NCBI RefSeq assembly: GCF_014698305.1 | Contig: NZ_JACJST010000006.1 | Coordinates: 124,001-188,000 of the forward strand | Direction: 5' to 3' | Origin: Anabaena lutea FACHB-196 | Lineage (GTDB): Bacteria > Cyanobacteriota > Cyanobacteriia > Cyanobacteriales > Nostocaceae | Length of the DNA: 64,000 bases | Part shown: piece after piece, positions 8,098 to 16,442 of the stretch | Layout: each line of letters opens with the position of its first letter | Position numbering within the stretch: position 1 is the first letter of the stretch | The notes under the pieces: model-generated | The model's database searches: none | What the model was told of the DNA's origin: nothing | What the model saw: only the letters and a program-made list of their open reading frames with translations | Position numbers and translations under genes: made by a program

Positions 8098-9903
8098 ATG
8101 TACTTAAATAAAATTCAACTTGAAAATGTTGGTCCTATAGACCGCTTAGAGATTGAGTTACCATTCAATAAAAATTCTCAGCCAAAACCTGTAATTATTG
8201 TAGGTGAAAATGGTTCAGGAAAAAGTATTTTTCTTTCCTATATTGTTAATGCCCTTCTATCTACTCAACAGGAACTTTTTGATAATTGTGAGGTTGAAAA
8301 AGGTAAAGTCTATAAAATACGTAGTCCAAGTTATATCAAAATTGGCTCAACATATTCTTTCGGAAAAATAGAATTTGAAGAAGAGTTCACTTGTTTTGAA
8401 TGGCAACTTAATCGAACAAGAAAAGAACTTGAAGAGATTTATGGAATAACTCCAATTCATAAAGAATGGAATCAGATACCTGAAAACGAAAGTAGTTTTT
8501 TATATGCTAATTTTAACAGAGAAATCAAAAAATTAGAAGACCTTTATAATAGAAACTGCTTGCTTTACTTTCCAGCGAATAGATTTGAGGAGCCTGCATG
8601 GCTAAATTGGGATCATTTAAATTCTAAGGCTAGTTTTTCAGATATTATACATATACAAGGATTCTTAAATCGAAAAATCATCAATTACTCGCCACTAAAC
8701 ATCAATAAAAATTGGTTACTTGATATTCTTTATGATAGAAATGTATTAGAAATTAATGTTCAAAATATATTACTTCCGGTCTTACCTATTCAACAAACGT
8801 TTCCAATTTTTATGGGTTATGTTGGAGAAGGTACAAATATATACAATTCTGTTTTGCTAGTTTTAAAAAAGCTTTTTCAAAAAGAAGGTAATCTCAGATT
8901 TGGTATGGGAAAGAGAAATTTCCGAAATGTTGAATTGATATATGATGAAAAACAATTAGTACCAAACATATTCCAGCTTTCTACTGGAGAAACAGCACTT
9001 CTAAATCTCTTTCTAACAATATTGCGTGATTATGACTTATGCCCTTTAACTAAATTTGAGAGTCTTGATAAAATTCGTGGATTAGTTGTTATTGATGAAA
9101 TTGACATACATCTTCATTCATTGCATCAAAGAAATATTCTTCCAGAACTTATAAGCCTATTCCCAGGTATTCAGTTCGTTATTACTTCACACTCTCCTTT
9201 ATTCATACTTGGACTTGAAGAAAAATTAGGAACTGATGGCTTTAAGATTATTCAACTACCACAAGGTATTGAAATTACCTCAGAACAATTTAGTGAATTT
9301 GAAAAAGCTTATTCGTTTTTCAAAGCCACAAAAAAATATGATGAAGATATAAAGACAGAAGTTGAGAAATCAAATAAACCAGTTTTATTTGTAGAAGGTG
9401 ATTACGATATTAGATATTTGAAAAAAGCGGCTGATTTATGTGGCAAAAAAGATACTTTAGAAAAATTAAATCTACAAGATTCTGGTGGATTTGGAAGTAT
9501 TGACAAAGTGTGGAAACATTTTGATAGCAAGCTTGCTGAAATTACCCCACAGAAAATCCTTTTACTTTATGATTGTGACATTCAGAAAAAAACAGATAAT
9601 AGAGGGAATGTATTTCGTAGAACTATGCGTAGTTTAGATGTCAATCCCATCAAAAAAGGTATTGAAAATCTTTTTAAGAGAGAATCTTTAGAAAAAGCCT
9701 TAAAAGAAAAACCAGCTTTCATTGACATAACCGAAGAATATCAAAAAACTGAAAGAGGTGAAAAAGTAACTGTTCCAGAAAAGTGGGAAGTAAATAAAGA
9801 TGAGAAAAAAAATCTTTGCAATTGGTTATGCGAATATGGCACACGAGAAGATTTTGAAAATTTTATAGATGTATTTGAACTAATCGAAAAAATATTGGAA
9901 TAA
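8098..9903 (+). CDS. Fused ABC-type ATPase and TOPRIM protein (OLD-nuclease-like), possible anti-phage gene
   Basis: The 601-residue protein has an SMC/ABC-like ATPase followed by a TOPRIM-type nuclease domain. Walker A is GENGSGKS (residues 36-43), the signature is LSTGE (294-298), Walker B is VVIDEID (330-336), and SHSP follows at the switch position. The C-terminal part has FVEGDYD (Glu433) and LLYDCD (Asp492, Asp494), the spaced Glu and DxD of a TOPRIM active site. This order is that of OLD-family nucleases and of fused PARIS-like proteins, many of which act against phages. Codon use is more AT-rich than in neighbouring housekeeping genes, suggesting transfer. No partner gene is evident, though the acetyltransferase and toxin pair lie upstream. 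Confidence 0.75.
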   Translation: MYLNKIQLENVGPIDRLEIELPFNKNSQPKPVIIVGENGSGKSIFLSYIVNALLSTQQELFDNCEVEKGKVYKIRSPSYIKIGSTYSFGKIEFEEEFTCFEWQLNRTRKELEEIYGITPIHKEWNQIPENESSFLYANFNREIKKLEDLYNRNCLLYFPANRFEEPAWLNWDHLNSKASFSDIIHIQGFLNRKIINYSPLNINKNWLLDILYDRNVLEINVQNILLPVLPIQQTFPIFMGYVGEGTNIYNSVLLVLKKLFQKEGNLRFGMGKRNFRNVELIYDEKQLVPNIFQLSTGETALLNLFLTILRDYDLCPLTKFESLDKIRGLVVIDEIDIHLHSLHQRNILPELISLFPGIQFVITSHSPLFILGLEEKLGTDGFKIIQLPQGIEITSEQFSEFEKAYSFFKATKKYDEDIKTEVEKSNKPVLFVEGDYDIRYLKKAADLCGKKDTLEKLNLQDSGGFGSIDKVWKHFDSKLAEITPQKILLLYDCDIQKKTDNRGNVFRRTMRSLDVNPIKKGIENLFKRESLEKALKEKPAFIDITEEYQKTERGEKVTVPEKWEVNKDEKKNLCNWLCEYGTREDFENFIDVFELIEKILE

Positions 9904-9930
9904 GTTTATTTTGATGAAGAAATTATCAGC

Positions 9931-10035
9931 TATAGCAATCCTAAATGATACGTGAGATTTCAATAAGCCTACAAAGCTTATAAAATAAGGATTTTTATCT
10001 ACATATTTTCTCATATTTAAGGTAGGATTGCTATA
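9931..10035. repeat. MITE-like element with TATAGCAATCCTA termini, copy 2
   Basis: It begins TATAGCAATCCTA and ends TAGGATTGCTATA, a perfect 13-bp terminal inverted repeat, with further imperfect pairing (CGTGAGA with TCTCATA) inside. The 105-base element encodes nothing. It lies just past the ATPase-TOPRIM gene and could fold as one long hairpin. Confidence 0.75.
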
Positions 10036-10151
10036 TAAATAGTTAATTATACACAGCAGAAGTCAGAAGTAAAATCTGTTTGATACTTGATTTTTGATTT
10101 AAATTTTCTACTTTCTACTTCATTTACCTACAATTTCCCACAAGTTTCTAT

Positions 10152-10532
10152 TCACGCTTCTATTTTAATACTGGGGGATACTTGGATTTTTGGTAATGGT
10201 TTTAATGGGGTATTGATGGGAGAATAACGACAATAACAAATAACTACTGATTCAAAAGTACCCACAGGTAAATCGGGTACATATTCTTCTACCTTGGAAA
10301 CTTCCCAATCACCAATTCTATAATGTGTACTTGCACCTGGAAATTCAGGATCTACATATTCTTCAATTTGACAAAATTCCTTGAGTCTATAACCTGGTTC
10401 GGGAATAGGCTTTTTAGAACCATCATAATGTTCAGCTAGGATATCAGTACAAGCCCCAGTATGAGATAGTAACATTTTTTCCCAGTTTTCTAACTGTCCT
10501 TTATCTGCTTTAAAAATAATATATTTACTCAT
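10152..10532 (-). CDS. Hypothetical protein, third gene of a coupled micro-operon
   Basis: The product is 126 residues, starts MSKYIIFKADKG, and has no signal peptide or membrane segment. It contains several aromatic and Pro residues and two paired Cys in a VICYCRY segment. The frame extends upstream to 10589, but the ATG at 10532 overlaps the stop of the preceding gene by 8 bases, the hallmark of coupled translation. I do not recognise the family. Its place after a ribbon-helix-helix gene and next to an Xre/ImmA-PIN pair hints at a toxin-antitoxin-like or defence role, but that is inference. Confidence 0.65.
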   Translation of the reverse strand: MSKYIIFKADKGQLENWEKMLLSHTGACTDILAEHYDGSKKPIPEPGYRLKEFCQIEEYVDPEFPGASTHYRIGDWEVSKVEEYVPDLPVGTFESVVICYCRYSPINTPLKPLPKIQVSPSIKIEA

Positions 10533-10713
10533 TTTCTGATTCCTCATGATAATTAGGAAATTCTGTTTCACCTTCAAACACACAATCAACTTTGAGAATT
10601 TTATTATTAGTAGGTTCTACTTTCAATAATTCCCATCCGTATTTATCAGCCATTTCCTGACATTTATCTCTGTCTGTAGCTGCGTGTCTGGAAATTTTTT
10701 CGTCTTCTGTCAT
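10525..10713 (-). CDS. Small hypothetical protein, second gene of a coupled micro-operon
   Basis: This 62-residue acidic protein contains a short Lys/Asp-rich N-terminal helix and a central KYGWELLKVEPT segment, and it ends in Glu-rich sequence. Its ATG overlaps the stop codon of the upstream ribbon-helix-helix gene (ATGA), and its own stop overlaps the next gene by 8 bases. The tight packing of three small genes is good evidence that it is translated. The family is not known to me. Confidence 0.65.
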   Translation of the reverse strand: MTEDEKISRHAATDRDKCQEMADKYGWELLKVEPTNNKILKVDCVFEGETEFPNYHEESENE

Positions 10714-10877
10714 GGTGATTTTACTTGTTGAGACTTTTTGTTTTCGGCGATCGCTCTCTTGACAATCACCTTAGCCAATTGCGGAACACTGAGAAACTCT
10801 CTAGCAGCCCAATCTTCTAAGTATTTATATTCATCCTCTTCTATACGAATTGTCATTTGCGGTTTTTTGGAAGGCAT
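10710..10877 (-). CDS. Short ribbon-helix-helix protein, first gene of a coupled micro-operon
   Basis: The 55-residue product starts MPSKKPQMTIRIEEDEY, with the short beta strand (MTIRIEE) and two helices typical of CopG/Arc-type DNA-binding proteins. It would bind DNA as a dimer and may regulate its own operon. The stop TGA shares two bases with the ATG of the next gene (ATGA at 10713-10710), so translation is coupled. An internal ATG at codon 8 is an alternative start. Antitoxins of this fold usually precede the toxin, so one of the two downstream genes could be a toxin. It is divergent from the Xre/ImmA-like gene at 11067. Confidence 0.7.
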   Translation of the reverse strand: MPSKKPQMTIRIEEDEYKYLEDWAAREFLSVPQLAKVIVKRAIAENKKSQQVKSP

Positions 10878-11012
10878 ATCTAACCATGATTCACTACTCC
10901 TAAATTATCGTTCTTATTAGTCTGATTGACTAATAATGAATTAAAGTAGTTACAGGTGAGGCACTTGTAAATATAATATTAACAGGTAATCTACTTGTCA
11001 ACCATATCAAAA

Positions 11013-11056
11013 CCTGACATTATAGCTAAAATAATATAATTAATACCTGACATTAT
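11013..11056. promoter_or_regulatory. Paired CCTGACATTAT direct repeats, likely operator of the Xre-PIN pair
   Basis: Two identical 11-bp copies of CCTGACATTAT (11013-11023 and 11046-11056) lie 33 bp apart start to start, about three helical turns, so both face the same side of DNA. The second ends ten bases before the ATG of the Xre-type gene. The AT-rich sequence between them could contain the -10 region. Autorepression by the HTH protein is the likely use. Confidence 0.55.
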
Positions 11057-11066
11057 CAAAAACATC

Positions 11067-12275
11067 ATGACTACCAATATCCTGGATAACATTGATCTGC
11101 GGACGTTAGGTGAACTCCTGCAACAAGCCCGTAAAAAATGCGGCATGACTCAAGCAGATGCAGCCAAGATTATTGATGCTGCACGCACTACCATGATTGC
11201 AATTGAGAAAGGAGAACGTCGCCTCAAAGCCAATGAACTGATTAAACTTGCCCGTGCTTACGGACGTTCTGTAAGTGAATTTGTGCGATCGCGCCCCGTA
11301 GTGCAACCTCTTGAAGTACAGTTCCGGGCTGCTTATCAGCGCAGTCAAGAACAGCAAGCAGAAATTGAACCATTTATCTCTCAATTAGAGGAATTATGTC
11401 AAAATTACCTAGAACTTGAGAAAATCATGGATGCGCCAATACCGCGAAACTATCCTCTTGAGTATCAAGTAACTGATATGCCGATCAAATCTGCTGCGGA
11501 AAGTATAGCAGTAGCAGAACGTCAACGGCTGGGTTTAGGAGATGCCCCTATTTCCCAACTGCGGGACATCCTAGAACAAGATGTGGGTTTACGAATCTTC
11601 TATTTGCAGATGCCGCAAAAATACTCAGAAGTGTATAGCTATAACGAGCAAGTTGGCGGTTGTATGGCTATTAATGCCAATCATCCAGAGGAGCGCCGAC
11701 GCTGGTCAATGGCGCATGGATATCTGCACTTTTTAGCGCATCGGCAAAAACCAGAGTTTCATTTTGATGGTCAATATCAACGATATCCTGAAAGTGAGCA
11801 ACTAGCAGAAACTTTCCCCAAATATTTCTTGATGCCTACCAGTGGATTGTTGAAGCGGTTTAATGATATGTACCGTACTCATGGCAAATTCACACCGACT
11901 AATTTATTTACACTAGCGCATTACTATGGCGTTTCTGTTGAAGCCCTAGTTTATCGCTTAGAAGAAATGGAACTTTTGCCTTCAGGAACTTGGGATAAAT
12001 TGCAAGATAGAGGTTTAAAAGTTAGAAAGGTACAAGAAGAACTAGGTTTAGAACAAATCCCGCAAAGGGTTGATATGATGCCTTTACATTATCAACACTT
12101 AGCAATTGAAGCACTAGATCAAGCCCTAATTACTGAAGGGCGTTTTGCTGAATTCCTCCATGTTGACCGCTTAGAAGCCCGTCGTATTGCCGAAGCATTA
12201 CGGGAATATTCAAGCGGAATGATGGAAGAAGACACGGATTTTGATTTGCGTCAAATCCAAACTACTGGGAAGTAA
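11067..12275 (+). CDS. Xre HTH and ImmA/IrrE-like (COG2856) antitoxin-type regulator with a degenerate active site
   Basis: The 402-residue protein has an Xre-type helix-turn-helix at about residues 12-72 (MTQADAAKIIDAARTTMIAI, then EKGERR), a linker, and an ImmA/IrrE-like domain at about 140-300. The usual zinc motif HExxH reads HGYLH here, so both His are kept but the catalytic Glu is replaced by Gly. The downstream Glu ligand (SEQLAETF) and the LMP segment remain. It may therefore bind zinc without cutting. The PIN-type gene follows after 9 bases. COG2856 and PIN pairs are known as predicted toxin-antitoxin systems. Confidence 0.8.
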   Translation: MTTNILDNIDLRTLGELLQQARKKCGMTQADAAKIIDAARTTMIAIEKGERRLKANELIKLARAYGRSVSEFVRSRPVVQPLEVQFRAAYQRSQEQQAEIEPFISQLEELCQNYLELEKIMDAPIPRNYPLEYQVTDMPIKSAAESIAVAERQRLGLGDAPISQLRDILEQDVGLRIFYLQMPQKYSEVYSYNEQVGGCMAINANHPEERRRWSMAHGYLHFLAHRQKPEFHFDGQYQRYPESEQLAETFPKYFLMPTSGLLKRFNDMYRTHGKFTPTNLFTLAHYYGVSVEALVYRLEEMELLPSGTWDKLQDRGLKVRKVQEELGLEQIPQRVDMMPLHYQHLAIEALDQALITEGRFAEFLHVDRLEARRIAEALREYSSGMMEEDTDFDLRQIQTTGK

Positions 12276-12284
12276 GGTTAATTT

Positions 12285-12830
12285 ATGCAAATTACTCACT
12301 CCCACGTTCTTCTTGATGCTTGCTGTATTTTCAACTTTTGTGCGTCGGGGCAATTTCTGGCAATTTTGAAATCTCTTCCTGCTGAAATTGTCGTGACTAC
12401 AGTTGTGCAAGAACGCGAATTAAACACACTCCAAAAACTTCAGGAAGAAGAAAATGATGCTGTGTTAGAGTTTGAGGAAGCTATTCAAACAGGGTTATTA
12501 AAAGTTGTAGATTTTGAATCAGAAGCAGAGGAAGAATCATTTGTTAACTATGCTGCTGTTCTTGATGATGGTGAGTCTGCAAGCTGCGCGATCGCCTTTC
12601 ATAGAGGATGGGCGATCGCAACTGATGATAAGGGAGCAATCAAATTTATACAAAGAACAGCACCACACATTCAGGTTATATCAACTCCAGAAATCATCAA
12701 ACATTGGTCAGATGTAGAAAATATTGATTCTTCAACACTTCGTAATGTGCTTCAGGCAATTCGGTCAAAAGCGAACTATTCACCACCCAACGACCACCCT
12801 CTACGAAATTGGTGGACAAATGCTTCTTAA
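12285..12830 (+). CDS. PIN-like nuclease, partner of the Xre/ImmA-like gene
   Basis: The 181-residue product shows PIN-type acidic positions: Asp in LLDACCIFN near residue 10, Glu in VVQERE near residue 43, the LDDGESASCAIA segment near residue 93, and Asp in ATDDKGA. It should be a ribonuclease toxin controlled by the preceding gene. The spacing of 9 bases and shared strand imply one operon. It is longer than a VapC toxin, with an extra C-terminal ~40 residues. Two HIP1-type octamers lie within the gene, so it is not a very recent import. Confidence 0.72.
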   Translation: MQITHSHVLLDACCIFNFCASGQFLAILKSLPAEIVVTTVVQERELNTLQKLQEEENDAVLEFEEAIQTGLLKVVDFESEAEEESFVNYAAVLDDGESASCAIAFHRGWAIATDDKGAIKFIQRTAPHIQVISTPEIIKHWSDVENIDSSTLRNVLQAIRSKANYSPPNDHPLRNWWTNAS

Positions 12831-12895
12831 TATTCCTCTCTCTGTGCCTCTGCGCCTCTGCGTGAGATAAAGAAGTCATAAAATTATTCAATAGT

Positions 12896-12981
12896 TCAAA
12901 CCCTCACCAAAAACGCCCACCTATCAGCCGCTTCCTTAATAGTGAATAACCATAAAGAGTTTTAAATTCTTCCAAATTTTC
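12896..12981 (-). pseudogene. Fragment of a second prolyl oligopeptidase gene
   Basis: On the minus strand this stretch reads ENLEEFKTLYGYS, then in another frame KEAADRWAFLVRV and a stop. The intact prolyl oligopeptidase at 16443-18584 has ENAEEFKTLYGYS (about 16700-16741) and EAADKWGFLVRV (about 16450-16500). The DNA also matches closely in both parts. Some 195 bases that separate them in the intact gene are missing here. This is a decayed 3' end of a paralogous copy. Confidence 0.75.
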
Positions 12982-13051
12982 ATACAAATGTTAGTATTTT
13001 TAGCTCAGAAAAGGGAAAACTGGAAGTAGGTAACTCAGGTGTCTAAACTCT

Positions 13052-16000
13052 ATGACCACAAACGATTATGAAGCGTCATGCTCCATACACCTGCAAGAGT
13101 GTAACAAACAGCTACACCTTGCCATTCCGTACCAAAAAATCTTGGCGAGAATTTTAGCTAAGGTTCGCGCCTTAATAAATCTAGAATCTTTGTGTTCGAC
13201 TTCTTGTCAAGATATTTGTCGGCAATTGAAGACTGAAAGAGTGGCAATTTACCACTTCAATGCTGACTGGAGTGGTAGTTTCATCAATCGTTTTGGCTTT
13301 GCAGAACCTCCCTGGAATACACTAACCGCTTTTGGACAGGATTTGGTGTGGGAAGATTCGCATTTGCAAGAAACTCAGGGAGGACGATATCGCAAAAATG
13401 AGCCATTTGCTGTAGCTGATATTTATGATGCCGGACACGCTCGTTGTCATATTGAAGTGTTAGAACAGTTTCAAATTCGGGCGTATGCGATCGCACCTAT
13501 TTTCGTTGGTGCAAAGCTATGGGGTTTGCTTGCAGCCTATCAACACTCTACTCCTCGACCATGGCATCATCACGAAGTCGAATTTTTAGCCCAAGCTGCC
13601 AGCCATCTTGGTATAGCCATGCAGCAAGCCGAAATCCTCGAACAAACCAAACAACGCACCGCAGAACTCCAAGATGCAATTGCCCGACAACGTGCCTTGG
13701 CGGAAGTGGTGGGTAATATTCGCTCCTCTCTCGACCCTAAATTTATTTTAGACACTGCCTGTCAGGAACTCTGCAAACTCCTGAAGCTAGAACGAGCAGC
13801 AGTGTATCGTTTTAATGAAGACTGGAGTGGTGAATTTGTCAGTCAATTCGGCATGGTTGAGGCACGGTGGGATAGAATCAACAAGTTTGGCAAAAATCTC
13901 GTTTGGGAAGATACCCACCTGCAAGAAACCAAAGGCGGGCGCTACCGCAATAATGAAAGTTTTGCTGTTACTGATATTTACCAAGTCGGTCACTCCCGTT
14001 GTCACCTAGATATTTTGGAGCAATTCAAGATTCGAGCTTATGCCTTAGCGCCCATCTTCATCGGGCCAAAACTTTGGGGAATAATTGCCGCCTATCAACA
14101 CTCCGGGCCACGTCAATGGGCAAATTATGAAGTTGAGTTTCTGGCACAGGTGGGAGCGCAATTGGGTGTTGCACTTCAGCAATCTGAGAATTTAGCTCAA
14201 TCGAAACAACAGGCTTCTGCCCTTCAAGATGCGATCGCTCGTCAACGCGCATTGACTGAAGTTGTCGGCAAAATTCGCTCCTCCCTAGATATAGATTTGA
14301 TCCTGAAAACCACTTGTCAAGAAGTTTGTAAACTGCTGCGAGTGGAACGAGTCGGCGTTTATCGTTTTTATGAAGACTGGAGTGGCGAATTTGTTAGTCA
14401 TTTCGGCATGGTAGAAGCACAGTGGGACAGTATCAATCCATTTGGCAAAAACCTCGTTTGGGAAGATACCCACCTGCAAGAGACAAAAGGTGGACGCTAC
14501 CGCAACAACGAGCATTTTGCCGTCAACGATATTTACCAAGTTGGACACTCCCGTTGTCACCTAGATATTTTGGAGCAATTCAAAATTCGTGCCTATGCCT
14601 TGACTCCAATTTTTGTAGGCCGAAACCTATGGGGATTGCTGGCAGGTTATCAACATTCTGCACCGCGTCAGTGGGAAAATGTGGAAGTAGAATTTTTGGG
14701 ACAAGTTGCCAGCCAACTGGGAGTAGCACTGCAAAGTTCTCAAATGGTGACCCAAATCCAAACTCGCGCTAATGAAATGCAACAATCGGCTGAACAGCGC
14801 CGAATTTTATTTGATTTAGTCGTCAAAATTCGTGAATCCTTGGATTTGGAAACGATCTTAAACACCACAGTTCAAGAAGTCAGGCGATCGCTACAAGCAG
14901 ATCGAGTCGGCATCTTCTCTTTCGACCCTGATGCCGGTTTTTGCAGTGGTGAATTTATCGCCGAAGATGTATTACCCAAGTTTGATTCTGCCCTCTCCGT
15001 CAAAGTGCAAGACTATTGCTTCGGCGACCAATACGCACCGCAATATCGTCAAGTGCAAGTGATATCTGATGTCAACAGCGTTGGCTCCAAAGTACCTCAT
15101 CTTGACGTGATTGAACGATTCCAAGTCAAAGCCCAGATTCTTGTACCATTGATGGAAGGTGATGATCTGTGGGGGTTATTGTGCATTCACCAATGTACTC
15201 ATGCCCGTCATTGGGAAGAAGCCGAATTGGAATTTGTCACCCAAGTAGCCGCTCAAATCAGTGTAGCCCTCCGTCAAGCTAACTTGTTTCAACAATCGAG
15301 TTTACTTGGTCAAACCCGTGAAGAAGCCAATCAACTTGCCCAGGCACTGAATGAGTTGCGTACAGCCCAAATGCAAATTATCCACGCGGAAAAAATGGCC
15401 AGCTTAGGGCAACTGGTGGCAGGAGTAGCCCACGAAATTAATAACCCGATCAATTTCATCCACGGTAACTTGGTACACGCCCACCAATATACCCAAGAAT
15501 TGCTTCGCTATTTAGAGCTTTATCGGCATTATCATCCCAATGCTGCACCAGAAATACAAGAGTTTTTACAAACAACCGAAATAGAGTTTTTATTCGACGA
15601 CTTACCTAAACTATTCAAGTCTATGAAGGTAGGCACAGATCGCATTCGCGAAATTGTCACCTCTCTGCGGAACTTCTCCCGCTTAGATGAAGCAGACTTC
15701 AAAACAGCAAATATTCACGAAGGCATCGACAGCACATTGATGATTTTGCAAAACCGCTTGAAGCCCTCAGCCGATAGCCCCACCATTAATATCACCAAAG
15801 ACTATGATACTTTACCGCCGATAGAATGCTATCCCGGTCAGTTAAATCAGGTATTTATGAATTTGCTATCCAATGCCATTGATGCCTTAGAAGAACGAAA
15901 CGCAGAAATTACTCCCCAAGAGATGGCAGCCAACCCCAGCGAAATCCGCATCTCTACCTCCCTGCTGAATAAAGACTGGATTGCCATTCGGATTGCCGAC

Positions 16001-16234
16001 AACGGACTCGGCATTGATGAAAAGGTAATCTCTCGACTGTTCGATCCCTTTTTTACCACTAAGGTTGTTGGTAAAGGTACGGGACTAGGGCTTTCTATCA
16101 GCTATCAGATTGTCACAGATAAACATAAAGGCAAAATCTACTGCCAATCTGAACTTGGTAAAGGCACAGAGTTTGTAGTTGAACTGCCGATTCGTCGGGC
16201 GACAATTAAAAAACCCGTAAATAGGACGGTGTAA
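13052..16234 (+). CDS. Histidine kinase with three tandem cyanobacteriochrome-like GAF domains
   Basis: The 1060-residue protein has four GAF domains, then a coiled linker, HisKA with phospho-acceptor His794 (GVAHEINNPINF) and a HATPase domain (GKGTGLGLSISYQIV). GAF1, GAF2 and GAF3 each carry the Cys-His pair that holds bilin in cyanobacteriochromes (Cys132, Cys317, Cys502, in GHxRCHxxxLEQF) and the upstream LVWEDxHLQETxGGRYR stretch typical of red/green types. GAF4 has Pro-His at the same place (Pro682-His683) and should not bind bilin. GAF2 and GAF3 are nearly identical, so one arose by recent duplication. No transmembrane segment is seen, so it is cytosolic. No response regulator is adjacent; the partner is unknown. 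Confidence 0.85.
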   Translation: MTTNDYEASCSIHLQECNKQLHLAIPYQKILARILAKVRALINLESLCSTSCQDICRQLKTERVAIYHFNADWSGSFINRFGFAEPPWNTLTAFGQDLVWEDSHLQETQGGRYRKNEPFAVADIYDAGHARCHIEVLEQFQIRAYAIAPIFVGAKLWGLLAAYQHSTPRPWHHHEVEFLAQAASHLGIAMQQAEILEQTKQRTAELQDAIARQRALAEVVGNIRSSLDPKFILDTACQELCKLLKLERAAVYRFNEDWSGEFVSQFGMVEARWDRINKFGKNLVWEDTHLQETKGGRYRNNESFAVTDIYQVGHSRCHLDILEQFKIRAYALAPIFIGPKLWGIIAAYQHSGPRQWANYEVEFLAQVGAQLGVALQQSENLAQSKQQASALQDAIARQRALTEVVGKIRSSLDIDLILKTTCQEVCKLLRVERVGVYRFYEDWSGEFVSHFGMVEAQWDSINPFGKNLVWEDTHLQETKGGRYRNNEHFAVNDIYQVGHSRCHLDILEQFKIRAYALTPIFVGRNLWGLLAGYQHSAPRQWENVEVEFLGQVASQLGVALQSSQMVTQIQTRANEMQQSAEQRRILFDLVVKIRESLDLETILNTTVQEVRRSLQADRVGIFSFDPDAGFCSGEFIAEDVLPKFDSALSVKVQDYCFGDQYAPQYRQVQVISDVNSVGSKVPHLDVIERFQVKAQILVPLMEGDDLWGLLCIHQCTHARHWEEAELEFVTQVAAQISVALRQANLFQQSSLLGQTREEANQLAQALNELRTAQMQIIHAEKMASLGQLVAGVAHEINNPINFIHGNLVHAHQYTQELLRYLELYRHYHPNAAPEIQEFLQTTEIEFLFDDLPKLFKSMKVGTDRIREIVTSLRNFSRLDEADFKTANIHEGIDSTLMILQNRLKPSADSPTINITKDYDTLPPIECYPGQLNQVFMNLLSNAIDALEERNAEITPQEMAANPSEIRISTSLLNKDWIAIRIADNGLGIDEKVISRLFDPFFTTKVVGKGTGLGLSISYQIVTDKHKGKIYCQSELGKGTEFVVELPIRRATIKKPVNRTV

Positions 16235-16253
16235 ATAATTCTAGAGTTGTAGT

Positions 16254-16273
16254 GAGGTCTTTAGACCTCTTTT
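16254..16273 (+). terminator. Intrinsic terminator of the GAF histidine kinase gene
   Basis: GAGGTC (16254-16259), a four-base loop TTTA and GACCTC (16264-16269) form a perfect 6-bp stem followed by TTTT. It lies 20 bases after the kinase stop. Confidence 0.75.
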
Positions 16274-16307
16274 CGAGACTTTGCTATGGGTAGAAAAAAG
16301 GTGGTAA

Positions 16308-16424
16308 TATCATGTCCGCCTAATCACTTATCAAAAAAAAATCTCCGCGTAAGAGCGTCCCCGTGTCAGTCTAAATGATAAGTATATCTCTGACGAGACG
16401 CTACGCGAACAACCGGACATGATA
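16308..16424. repeat. TATCATGTCCG inverted-repeat element, copy 1
   Basis: It begins TATCATGTCCGCCTAATCAC and ends CCGGACATGATA, with a T/A-rich and GACGC-rich interior of about 80 bases. Total length is 117 bases. It lies between the convergent ends of the kinase and prolyl oligopeptidase genes. Other copies are at 51144-51252, 53706-53807, 43368-43390 (half) and 63182-63236 (rearranged). Confidence 0.8.
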
Positions 16425-16442
16425 TAGTTCCCCACCGATAAA

